Of a stretch of DNA of 22,440 nucleotides, positions 9,301 to 19,322 are shown in pieces. Origin of the DNA: Seison nebaliae (Eukaryota; Rotifera; Pararotatoria; Seisonacea; Seisonidae); assembly GCA_023231475.1 (NCBI GenBank), contig JALJEE010000305.1, forward strand, positions 1-22,440. The letters run 5' to 3'. Both the position numbers and the translations under genes were made by a program. Every line of letters starts with the position of its first letter. Positions within the stretch are counted from its first letter, which is position 1. Under the pieces are notes generated by a model. That model had not been told where the DNA came from, ran no database searches, and worked only from the letters and a program-made list of their open reading frames with translations.

Positions 9301-10135
9301 TGTTTCCTCGTCGGCTACCATCATTTCGACCATAACCACGATTATTATCATCCGGACCTCGTCGATTATAATCATCATTATGAGTTGGACGTCTTCGATT
9401 ATCGTCTCGATTGAAATCGTCCTTTCCATAACCATAACGTTCATGATCGTCATCAAATCCATGTCCGTCTCCTCGTTTCGGGCCACGATAATCGTTCGAT
9501 TTTTGAACGTGATCATCTTGTCGATGATTTCCATCCATCCGATTATATGGTCGATCGTCCATTCTACCATGACCATGGCCATGACCATGGTATTCATCAT
9601 TTCTTCCATGACCATGATGTTCCTCAATTCGATGCTGTGTCCGTTCTTCGATACGATGTTGTCCACGACGAGATGTTCCATCGTCTCTGATGAAAGCTCG
9701 GCGTCCATAATCCTCATTCATCATAAGACGTCCACTGTTGTCTTTCTTGGATGGAAATTGTGGACGATCATCATTATGATATCGATGCCGATTGACATCA
9801 TCATTATGAATGAAATCTCGATCATCTCGATAATCCGTTCTGGAAGTTGGTTGATTTCGCGACTCATATTGTCGATCATCGCCACGCATTTTCTCATCTC
9901 GACGAGAATTGGAAAATTTTGAATTTTCGAAATTTCTCGAATGATAAGTCTTTCCATTATCGCCATGATATCGATTATTCGACGGACCATCCATTCTCCC
10001 CATCACTTCATTCGCATCCGTCCAATCGGCATTACTCGAACTCTTCGTCGTATTGACATCCCAAGAATCGCTTTCCGCCTTCGCGTCCTTATTGTCACTA
10101 TCCCAATCAGAGTGACTATCCTGCCAAATGGTCAT
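6390..10135 (-). CDS. vas: Vasa/DDX4-like DEAD-box RNA helicase, five exons
   Basis: Exons by GT-AG boundaries and frame: 10135-8011, 7958-7731, 7667-7397, 7347-7242, 7196-6390. Together they give 1178 codons without a stop. Residues 1-530 are disordered and rich in D, R, N, G and H, including RGRGRGIGRRGRGG at about 452-465, like the RGG arm of Vasa. Core motifs: Q-motif F533/Q558, ETGSGKT 576-582, PTREL 614-618, GTPGR 662-666, DEAD 687-690, SAT 729-731, ARGLD about 849-853, HRIGRTGR 874-881. HRIGRTGRCGN following LPSTLDDYV is the Vasa form; DDX3 usually has RVGN. Known role of the family: ATP-dependent RNA remodelling in germ granules and piRNA biogenesis. Odd features: motif I is preceded by Cys-Glu instead of the usual Ala-Gln, and a long repeat tail replaces the short acidic Vasa C-terminus. 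The ATG at 10135 is the first in frame, 16 bases after a splice-acceptor-like tttttag. The total is much longer than the 660-720 residues common for Vasa. Confidence 0.88.
6681..7058 (-). repeat. In-frame 12/24-bp tandem repeats coding a four-residue repeat tail
   Basis: Two adjoining arrays lie within the last exon of the Vasa-like gene. Plus-strand 6901-7010 and 7030-7060 repeat a 12-base unit (catatcacgatt/c), coding MNRD or MDRD. Plus-strand about 6712-6893 repeats a 24-base unit (gatcgatactttgatcgatactgc), coding SIDQSIDR. A further block (RNNERTMDRDMDRDMN) is itself duplicated at 7012-7083. Periods that are multiples of 12 preserve the frame, so copy number can change without breaking the protein. 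Residues about 957-1082 are affected. Arrays like this are prone to length variation between individuals. Confidence 0.95.
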
Positions 10136-11094
10136 CGTCACCCGAACAAATCTAAAAAGATCTCTACAATAAAACTGATTAAATATCAAGATCTATCAAA
10201 CACATATTTATCCTAAAACTATTCTAAACATATTAAAAGGATAATTCAAGAAATTTTTTTTTAAATTCCATATCAAAAAGATACAAAATTTGATCGACCA
10301 ATTTATTTATGAATGACATAATTCACCAATTATAGATCTTGGACATTAATAGGAAATGATAAGTAAACAATAGATAAAGATATGTTAAAAGATAAGTATT
10401 GAAAGCAATTTCTAGAAAATTCTATGTTTTTCTAAAATCGAGAAATGAAAGGCGTCACCACTTACAGCAGCTATCACATTCTCTGTCCCATTCTAATGGA
10501 TAGTGGAAAGGAGAGAGAAAGAATGAGAGACGCGTGCGAAATTAATGGGATTTTTTTTTAAGAATGATTTTTTCAATTCTAATGACTACAATATAAGTCA
10601 TATGAGATTGCACTTATATAAAGATACCACTAACGATGAATCAAAATGTTGTTTTTCTTAAGCCTCAAATCAAAGAAAATAATTAACTGGTCGTCATTCA
10701 TACAAACGGTGACGTGGTTCGCCTATCAACCACTCTTAATATCATTTCCTTAATCTCTACAGTAAATTTCACCAAAAATAATTTTCAATTGTAAGCTTCA
10801 TCTTCAATTTTCTGCTTTTTCATCCTTATGCTTCCATTCAATCCAATCCCCTCCCACTGTTCATTTCATCTATTGATTTGCGATTCAATCTTACACGTCA
10901 TTACAGAAGTGGACGTACACGTAATTTCTGTATAATATTTCTCTCATACACGTGTACATGTCTCTCTCTCTTTCTCTCTCTCAGAACGTTCTTTCGCGTT
11001 AAGTTACTTTGTTTCTTTCATGACAATTCCATTCTCGCATTAAATCGAAAAATTTAATATAATTAAAAATTTTTTCTTACGTTAGTGTTTTTCT
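10136..11094. other. Upstream region of the Vasa-like gene
   Basis: No coding sequence supported. A CT microsatellite (tctctctctctttctctctctc) spans about 10961-10983. A splice-acceptor-like site on the minus strand at 10152-10153 suggests a 5'-UTR intron whose first exon and promoter would lie in this stretch. No promoter element could be pinned down. Confidence 0.4.
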
Positions 11095-11192
11095 TTTTTT
11101 TATAGGTGAGTGGATTTTACGCACCTCCTCCCAACTTTGTTCTTCTACTATCTTCCTTTTTTTCTTTTTTCCGTATCTCAAATAAATAAATT
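11095..11192 (+). mobile_element. LINE copy D: 3'-UTR end only
   Basis: About 95 bases align by eye with the 3'-UTR of LINE copy C (5848-5945). Shared pieces include the T-run, gtggattt, cgca.ctcc.ccc, the T/C-rich block and the final aaataaataaa. No coding part remains. It is a very short 5'-truncated insertion of the same family, on the plus strand. Confidence 0.7.
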
Positions 11193-12437
11193 TATGTTAT
11201 TTATTTATTCGAAATAGAGAATAAATAAAGATAAATAAAAAATTCAACAGTTTGATAAAGTCCAGCGGGCATTCCCATAAACTAATCAAGAAATCTGTAA
11301 GTAATTATTATAAAATATAGCTAACCTTAAATACTTATCATACTAGCTCTTATGAATTTGTAACTAATTCTTAGGTTTCTCATCAAAAAGTTTCAATCAC
11401 AATCAAATGACGTTTCTGTTGACCATCACTGCCCTATATCTTCTGCTAATTCTTTGAACTTATTTAAATTCTCATTATATCATGTGATTTCCTGCTAAAA
11501 TGATTCAAACGTTTCTATCCAACTAAAATTTATTATTTATTGCAGTGGTTGGGCAGTCGTTAATGATAATTTATTGGTAAAAAGTAAATTTGAAATGGAA
11601 GTAAAAGGAATGGAGTTCGACGAGAGAGTGCGGGGAATGACGATAAAATGTATCTAACATAGTAAGAAATGATTAAAATGAAATGAACATTGTGTCTTCG
11701 ATAGTCGAAAGGGGATATTCACGCCGATAAACAATCAATTGTTTGGTCGATTGATTGGTTGACTGCGACGTGCAAATATGATTTTTACGTTATTAACACT
11801 TTTTCCGTGGCAGTCAATTGTAGTAAGTTACTACTAGTAACATTCCTACAATATCTAATTAAAACTTATGAAGTCCATCTAAGAAGGACACGAAAATATT
11901 AAAATATTTACGAAGGTTAAAACATATTAGATTTAGAGAAAAACGTTAATATCTTTCCAACTCCCTCAAATATGAAGAGTGTTATGAATTGAATCTAATA
12001 TCACAGTTCAAATAATGAATCAATGATTCAGAATCATCAAAGAATTCGTCATTTAGTAGAAGTTAACTTGCAATTCTCAATCATGGATATTATATTGATT
12101 TATGTAAATACTTATCAAAAACTATAAATCATGATAATATCATATGTTACAGTTGAAGATGTTTGTAATTTACGAAACATGCAAAAATTATTAATACACA
12201 AATATTCGATTTGTTAAAGTCAACTAATATAATATGTATCCATCTATTATTTTATCTTTACCTAAACAACTCTGTAACGATTCTAAGAAATGATGATTAG
12301 TGGTCTTTTATCTTTTATCTTTATCTATTCGTTTTTATGCGCTTTTTATAATTCAAATGAATTAATAAATGATATTCTAATCGAATTAGTTTTATGGAAA
12401 AGAAAACTAGTTAGAAAAAGAGAATTTTTTTAAAATC
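11193..12437. other. Intergenic spacer downstream of the SGLT gene
   Basis: About 1.2 kb of AT-rich sequence without a supported gene. It must contain the 3'-UTR of the minus-strand SGLT gene, but I see no clear AATAAA within 150 bases of its stop. A slightly GC-richer patch at 11550-11660 has a 19-codon open frame and no motif. Confidence 0.4.
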
Positions 12438-14364
12438 TCAAATGGATTTTTGACTAAAATATATCCAAACAAATAAAACAAGAGTGATTAAAGAAACGGC
12501 GATTATTCGATTAACAATAATCCAACGTCGATGATCTGGTGGTAAACGATCGTGTTCCTTCTCCAAATCGACAATAATTGGCACTTCGTTCTCTTTTAGT
12601 TGCAAATTAGCTCCACGGTCGTCGTAGGGAATTGAATAAACGAAATTCGTATTACCATTCATATGATAAGATCTCGATTTCTTACATCGATCTTCCATCA
12701 ATGATACGACGATCATGATGATGAATGTGAGAAGGAAAAGAAATGCAGCGAAATGAAGATAATGTAAATTACGAATGAAATATATTGTGTTTGTCGCGTA
12801 ATTGTCTTTGAGCATAAGATGTTGTTGTTGGAAACAAGATAATTTTGGATGAACGAGTGTTAGAATGAAACGAATAACACCAAGAAAAAAGCCGAAAATG
12901 AGACCAATTAACACACCCATTTCCGTCATAAATGGTATGAATAAGACGCATATGAATAGTGAAGAGACGGGTGGTGTTAGAATGGAGAGGATGGCTTGTA
13001 AATAATCAAATAATTGAGCCGTTTCTCCTTTGTTTATGAGAGGAATCCACAGAACAGATAATAGAACAATAAAAATTATTGATAATTTACCAACTATCAA
13101 CTGTTCTTTTTGTGAGGCCGATTTTCTGATATTTAACCAAATGTCCACAGTGAAGAGTGTACTGGCAGAATTGAATATTGATGTTAAAGAAGAAAGGAGA
13201 GATGCAATCATCACTGATAACATGAGACCACGTACACCATTTGGCATTAATCTCATCACCAATCGTGGATATGCCATATTCGTACAACCGATAGCATTTC
13301 CACAAGCTGCTAAACATTCGTCGGGGGAAGCACAACCAATTTCATTTGGATAGAGGATTCGAGAGATCATTCCCGGTATGATGACAAGGAATAAAGGGAA
13401 GAATTTCAAGAAACCAGCAACAAGTACCGCACTCCGTCCATGTTCGATATGTTTAGCAGCGAGTACTCGTTGAACGATCACTTGATCAGTACACCAATAC
13501 CAAACTGAATTGACTGTTGAACCGAATATCATTCCCGTCCACGGATAATCGCTGTCAACACTTCTCCAAATCGACATGTAATTCTCATTTGGAATTGAAC
13601 AATTACTCGTCCCATTTAAAACGGCATGAGAAACGGCATTCGGGAATTTCTGTTCAATTTCATTGAATGAAGACAGTTTTGAATAAGCTTTTGCCGCCAA
13701 TGTAACTGAACCAATTAACATGATAACTGTCTGGAAAAGATCAGTCCAGATAACGGTATGTAAACCACCTGGAAAATGAATTAATTAATTAGATCGATGA
13801 TAGAAAGATGAAACCAATGATAGTAAAGATAGCTGCCAAAATTAATAGGAAACCAATGCACATATACAAATTGACAGGAATGGGATGTAATGCCTCAATC
13901 ATAAATATTGCTCCACTGTAGAGATCGACTGAGATTTTGGTGAAAATATAAAGGAGAATTGAAATGATCGATAAATAAATTCGAATTCGCTCCCGTCCAA
14001 ACTTCTTCGACACATATTCAGGTGTCGTATAAATTTGTTCTTTCAAATATTTCGGTACGAATGCCCATCCCAACAAAAGAAGGAGAAATATAGAAATCAA
14101 ATCGAACGAGGCGACTCCGATACCACTGGCAGCACCAGCACCAGCCAAACCGATGAAATGTCCGCTACCGATATTGGAGACGAAGAGAGACGTTCCAATT
14201 GGTAGGAATGTCATTGATTGACCAGCAAGAAAATAAGAATTTACCGTGTCCTTCTTCCGACCGATACATGACGTTCCCACGCCGATGACCGTCAGAACAG
14301 CAAAATAAATGGCGAGAACAATCCAGTCAGCGCCCTGGAGAGAACCGGCTAATAAATCAATCAT
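12438..14364 (-). CDS. Sodium/glucose cotransporter (SLC5A/SGLT family), two exons
   Basis: Exons 14364-13815 and 13768-12438, joined across a 46-bp GT-AG intron, encode 626 residues. The usual SGLT length is about 660. The plasma-membrane transporter couples Na+ influx to uptake of glucose or a related solute. SNIGSGHFIGLAGAGAA (N64, H69) corresponds to the human SGLT1 N78/H83 sugar-site stretch; VWYWCTDQ (Y274, W275), FLKF (K305) and QLFDYLQ (Q435) match other sugar-site positions; LLSSLTSIFNSAS carries the paired serines of the Na2 site. Position D88 aligns with SGLT1 E102, a conservative change. About 14 membrane segments, two N-glycosylation sequons at N235 and N239, and the loop with six cysteines (GCASPDECLAACGNAIGC) are seen. 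This places it with the true SGLT branch (SLC5A1/2/4/9/10-like) rather than the iodide or vitamin branch; the exact substrate is unknown. Two minimal upstream frames precede the ATG. Confidence 0.93.
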
Positions 14365-14403
14365 GACATGTGACAGGTAATTATGGAAATTAATTTATTT
14401 CAT
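14361..14403 (-). promoter_or_regulatory. Two minimal upstream open frames before the SGLT start
   Basis: On the minus strand ATG-AAA-TAA lies at 14403-14395 and ATG-TCA-TGA at 14369-14361. The second stop (TGA) overlaps the main ATG as ATGA. If the mature leader includes this stretch, scanning ribosomes would meet two two-codon frames first, which usually lowers translation. A splice-acceptor-like tttcttcag near 14450 leaves the leader structure open. Confidence 0.45.
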
Positions 14404-14901
14404 TGTCGTTAAGTACGGTTTAATGTTCTGGAATATTCTTCACCATAACCTGAAGAAATTAAATGAAAAAATTAGATATTTCCAATATTAATTATTCGAT
14501 TGAAAATTAAAAGGAAAACTTTAAATGTCTAATTTCAATTTAGAACATGAGATATCTCATTTTTAAAGTATATCGTCTACATTGAACGAAATTAGGATTG
14601 GTCACACCCAAATACATTCACAAATTCATGCTAAAGATTATGTAGACATAAAACTTCTCTTATATCATTCCTCAAATCAGATAGAAGTATCATTTGAAAA
14701 GAAGATAAGTTATTGGAATTACGTCAAAGAAATTTATTTAGAAATTTCAATCAATTTTTAAACCTATTTGTTATTATTTCTATTTAAAAAGATGACGAAA
14801 GTATTTCATGGAAATCCGAAGCTCGTCCTTTTAAAATATTTTAATTTAACGTTCAATTTCAACACAATCTTTCAACATAGATTACATAAATATCCCCGAA
14901 T
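14370..14901. other. Spacer between the SGLT gene and the ClpX fragment
   Basis: AT-rich. I searched the minus strand by eye for the rest of ClpX (Walker A GPTGSGKT, sensor or Walker B) and found nothing like it. No other coding sequence is supported. Confidence 0.5.
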
Positions 14902-15195
14902 TTATTCTCTGTTCACGGATTTGACCTTTCGTCGAATTCGTTTGAAATGATTATAGACAGCTACACTAAGAACTTTCTTCGCTTTCTCTTGTCCAACTAC
15001 ATATCGATTCAGATAATCTGTCAATAATTTTGGTGTGAGTCTAACTTCCTCGGAAAATTTTCTTGACACTTTTTTCATTTCTTTCTCCGTCGTCTCATGT
15101 TGGGGCAAAGATGTCGTATATCGGATGGTGAATAAGTATGGTAATTTCGATAAGTGCAATCTGCTACTTCCGAGTAGTCGATAGATAATTGGCAT
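14902..15195 (-). pseudogene. ClpX N-terminal fragment, ends before the ATPase core
   Basis: The frame gives 97 residues. Residues 1-32 are basic and lack acidic residues ([21 protein letters not shown]), fitting a mitochondrial targeting peptide. Residues about 52-86 ([24 protein letters not shown]...YNHFKRI) match the start of the ClpX AAA+ module; the VVGQ..AK motif is characteristic. Mitochondrial ClpX, the unfoldase partner of ClpP, is about 600 residues, so Walker A, Walker B and the pore loops are missing, and no C4 zinc finger is present either. A donor-like AAG|GTCAAA lies at about 14926/14925, but no later ClpX exon was found before the SGLT gene. A partial gene duplicate is most likely; a short expressed product cannot be excluded because the frame is intact and has its own ATG and stop, with AATAAA overlapping the stop. 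Confidence 0.7.
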
Positions 15196-16323
15196 TGTCC
15201 AAAGGTCACCTACACGCTTAGCACTCTTTCAAATACGTCACAATTGACGAAGAGGAGTGAAATGGAAAAGAGACAAAATAAAAATTAAAAATTAACTACT
15301 TCCTTTTAACATTACACTTTCCCTAAAAATTTTGTCTCCTTTATTAAACTTAATTTATTCTGAATAAACAGAAGAAATGGAATCATTTTCCTTTCAAGTC
15401 ATTCACATACCAATTTGACATCGCCGAATAGACGAGTCCTTTTTAATTGATAGTTTGTTAGCGTACCATAAAAATAAGTCTCCAATGAACCTTAAGTCAT
15501 TTTAAAGAAAACAAGTAATTAACAATAAACAATATGAAAATGTTAATACTCCCACTTGTTGGTGAATTAAATACATCGATGTTTTCCAATACTGCTACCA
15601 ATAAACAAAATAATAGTTTTATCGATCGTTGTGACTAACGTTATAAGTTATAACCTTGAGAATTTAAGGTAACTATATTCATATTAACTATCTATGAGGT
15701 TACTATCATTATTAATAATTAGACGAAAATTACTTACCAAACAATCGCCAAAGAAGCTGAAAAAAATCATGCATATCCTAAAAATAATACATGATAAGTT
15801 TAAAACGAAATTGACCCCTGAATGGATACTTAAGGTACTTTCCTAGGCTTGTTTATCTCTAATATATTGATGTAGCTATATAAAAAAGATATATAGCTAT
15901 GTAGGCTACATGTAATTGTTACATAATGTAACAATTAAATTAAACCTATGTGTATAAACTATGTTTATAATTAAATATTTTAAATCAAACAAGAGTTTTC
16001 TTTTAGGATTCTTCACTAGTCTTTGTAAAAATATTTTGGTTTGCCGAAAAACGTCTTACGTCTTGTTAGACACATGTAAGACATAAATGTCTAAAATATA
16101 TGTCTTTATAATTTTTTGCCAGTTTTTTATAGTATTTAGTTATTCAAGGCTTAAGTTTTAGGCTGAGTTTCTATGGAAGGAGATATTAGGTTCGAAATGT
16201 AGGTTTGTTCACGGAATGTTCACAGTTTATTGTTATTTATATATTATACAGTTAATTCATTAAAATATTCTAACTTGTAAGTTGAATCAAATAAACTATT
16301 TGTTGCAATTAGAACTTCCTTTT
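15196..16323. other. Spacer with small perfect inverted repeats
   Basis: About 1.1 kb without a supported gene. Two close inverted repeats stand out: arms 15873-15882 and 15890-15899 (tagctatata/tatatagcta), and 15914-15936 (aattgttac, 5-base loop, gtaacaatt). The right part should contain the missing end of the hAT relic, but no terminal repeat is recognised. Confidence 0.5.
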
Positions 16324-18009
16324 CTAAATTTTCTCGTCGTAACTTCCATCTTCAAAGATTCTCAAATTGCGTATGACATCTAAATTCACAGATTCTTCAT
16401 GGTTTGAAATTTCAAATGGATTGAGCAATTGAACCGACAGTTTCTCAATGTTTGAGAATTCAAACTTCAACGAAACGTTGTTCGATATATGAGTTATCAT
16501 TGCTCGATATTTTCTAAAAATATCATCGTTCAAATTTGTTTCATCGATTGCTGGTTTAACGTTGTTTAAAACTTGCGAAAGCTGAACATTCGTTAACTTG
16601 GATAAGAAGTTCAATTCCGCTTGAATCTTTTTACTTCTATTACGGCGGTGCCCAAGAACAGGAATGATGATTGAAGTTTTTTGCAGCATCTTATCATCTT
16701 TAATATATCGATCGCAAAACATATATCGACAAAAAAATTTTTGGAAGAAATTAATATTTCTAATGACTCTTTCATAAATAATTCTTCTTTGTTAAAGAGA
16801 AGTATTTTCTTATATAAAATTTTGAACCTTCGTAACATCTCAATGGCACTTAACCAACGTACTTCCGTATATTTTAGAAGATCTTTGAACCGTTCTTCCT
16901 CGATGAACCTTCTAAAAAGACGATGTCTCAATTTTGATTTGTTTTGAATCAGTTTAATGACGCTCCAAACGTTGTCAATAACATATTTTAAGAACGGATG
17001 TTTGGAGGATAAATTCAATCGATGAAGAAGACAATGATTTTTTTCGACTGAAGAAGATATTTCCTGAAGTCGAACAACAAAACCGTTACGAATTCCGATC
17101 ATTGAGGGTGCACCATCGGTGCAAATTTGGCATATTTCTGATATGTCAATTTTATATGATTCAGTAATTTCTTGAAAGCTAAAAAGATATCAAGGGCCGT
17201 TGTGGTTGTGAGCAACGGTTTTATTCCCTATATTTTTTCATGGAATTCATGTTTCCCATCAATCCAACGTCCAAATACGCATAGTTGAGCAATTCTTTGG
17301 CAATCAGTCGATTCATCCAAAGAGATGCCGAGAAAAATTGCTTCTTGAAGCGATTTGGTTAATGTGCGAATAGTTTGACCACGCAAATCCGTCAAAGTCC
17401 TGACAATTGAATAAGTAAAATCATTTTATGGCGTTCAAACAAACTTTTACCGATCTCCGTGATAAATGCAGTTCTTGAGCAACATTCATATCCTGCGAAA
17501 AAATAAACAATTTAAAGAAAAATAGTCGTAATTTAACTTCAAAATTATTTGTAAAATTCTTCAAAATCTGTAGGAAAGGTGTTAACAACTTTTCTCCAGC
17601 CGAAAAATTGGCATTCTTTTTGATTAACATTCTTACCACCGCTTCACTGATGTTACTCTTCTCAACTACCCTATTTTCTTTATTGGCCAATTTTTCTTCA
17701 ATTTCTCCTCCATGTTTCCTTTTAAAATGACTAACGAAACTAGATTTTTTCGGCGATTTTAAAATTTTTTTGCATAATTTGCAAGTGTGATTACTATCAT
17801 CCGCTAATTCTAAAAAACGTTCGATATCTTGGTATTTTATACTCATTATGAAGTTAAATTGAGTTTTTATTGAATTCAAATTAAAATGAAAATTTTGTAA
17901 TTAAGCTAAAACGTTAACTAGTAGTTTTAAAATTACAATAATTATTATTGAACGAAAATAAGAGACATAAAAAAAATATGCTCGAAGTTATGCCTCTTGC
18001 CCATACCTG
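16324..18009 (-). mobile_element. Broken hAT-family DNA transposon (BED finger transposase)
   Basis: Minus-strand coding remains appear in order from 17879. A BED-type finger CKLCKK...SHFKRKH comes first (about 17789-17709), then ISEAVVRMLIKKN, LSRRSV, LDESTDCQRIAQLCVFGRW (about 17322-17260), ICTDGAPSMIG (about 17131-17095), HCLLHRLNLS..., then VRWLSAIEMLRRFKILYKKI. This order is that of the ZBED5/GTF2IRD2-type hAT transposases. Breaks seen: an in-frame stop near 17232, a frameshift near 17172, another near 16690, and a disturbed stretch near 17500. A terminal inverted repeat lies at the outer end, 17994-18009, reading caggtatgggcaagag on the minus strand. The opposite end and the 8-bp target duplication are not found. 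The element is inactive. Confidence 0.85.
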
Positions 18010-18244
18010 ATATAGATCTTACAATTGTTAGATATAAAAATGTCTTTTTACAAAGACTCTTCTTCACTAAAGCATTTCTCTTTCATCACTTTCATTCTAA
18101 AGCATTTTAAACAAGACGACAAAGATACAAAGAAGAATTAGATAAAGAATAGGCAATATTGACAAAGGAGTTGATTTTATATTTTTTCATATTTTAATTT
18201 TCCTCAAGTTTTATGTATATTTATAGTTCAAATGGAACATTTAT

Positions 18245-18681
18245 TTAACAAAAATGTTTTTGTATAAAGAAACAACTGAAGCACAACTTCTTCTTGCACT
18301 TCGCGCAGCGAATAAAATAAGTATTGCTATTTTCATCGCAATGAATCTCATCTCTACTTAAACATACATCCGAAACCCCCGGAATGAAAATATCACCTTC
18401 ACGATCAAAATATCCCGTCATCTCCCAACCGATATTAAATAATCTGCAAATAACATGAAATACACAAATTTTTGGAAGTGGTCAGACAAAAGCTGATGAA
18501 TTACCAGACCTTGCAATAACAATATGGTGTCCTTGGTACGAATTTTAATATCAGGATGATAAGTGATAATATTTTTTGTAATCCGCCAAACTATCACTGC
18601 TGTCCTAATCCGAAAGCCGAAATGGTCAAGCAGTTGACATAAATAGGTTGTTTTGTCAGAAATTCTTTCAATTTGAATTCG
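18245..18681 (-). pseudogene. Unrecognised minus-strand coding remains with a Cys-rich end
   Basis: Two open segments in different frames look coding. Segment one, about 18681-18511, includes YLCQLLDHFGFRIRTAVIVW. Segment two, about 18442-18245, includes FNIGWEMTGYFDREGD and ends in RCAKCKKKLCFSCFFIQKH plus two residues and a stop. The end pattern C-x2-C-x4-C-x2-CF-x4-H is reminiscent of the C-terminal Cys-rich tail of piggyBac transposases, but the rest does not match what I recall of that family. A tttgcag acceptor precedes the second segment at 18444-18450. Simple splicing does not put both in one frame. Function unknown; it may be a decayed transposase or a broken gene. Confidence 0.35.
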
Positions 18682-19322
18682 TTATTGTTCACTCTCACCC
18701 GATGAATTCACATTATCTATAATACTTCCCGTCGAATTGAAACCCTTTCATCCATCCAAAAATATTAGATTTCTGAATTTATTTCTGTAATTAGATCTTT
18801 ATATTGTATGTATTAGTGAATCTTTAATTTTGTCTTTTGACTTGAACAATTTTTGGTAATTTTTCCGAGACAATTTTGTCTAAACAATATTGTCCGGACA
18901 AACATAAGCCAAAAATTTTGTCCTCGGAAAATTTTTGTCTTTCTTCGATCACTAATTCAGGAGCAAATTTTGTTTTAAACTTATTATGCATTATTTTTAG
19001 GATATCTGTGTCACAGATTCTGTGATTTTTTTTCAGCTAATTTGGCCATTACGAGACATTATACTTCCCTTGTTAGATTATAAGATTATACATGTTAAAA
19101 TAAATAAAAAGAAAGATTAGAAGACTATTTAGAACGAAAACTAACTGGGATAAAATATTGACAATTCACCAATATTGGGAAATGTTAGTAGAGTTGGAAA
19201 CAAGTTCCTACAATAACAAAATTAAATTAATAGCCAAATTAATGAAGTGGTTGGGCTCAAATAAATTTTGTAGAAAGTTAAAATTTTAAGCTTTGGAAAA
19301 AGAAAATAAAGAATCGTTTTAA
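18682..19322. other. Spacer and upstream region of the DDX42-like gene
   Basis: No gene supported. An imperfect inverted repeat (18859-18879 with 18911-18934, around gacaattttgtc and the ccgag/ctcgg cores) and a perfect 15-base palindrome atctgtg-t-cacagat at 19004-19018 are present. The promoter of the downstream helicase should lie here; no clear TATA box or initiator can be assigned. Confidence 0.5.

Noticed and set aside
8987-9922. Plus-strand open frame of 311 codons
   Set aside because: Antisense to the low-complexity N-terminal region of the Vasa-like gene; its composition is an Ile/Ser/Thr-rich shadow of the D/R/N codons.
16013-18073. Possible inverted repeat flanking the hAT relic (agtctttgtaaaaa at about 16023 and its complement near 18048)
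   Set aside because: Only about 14 bases match, in AT-rich sequence, and the right copy lies outside the recognised hAT terminus; it does not behave as the element end.
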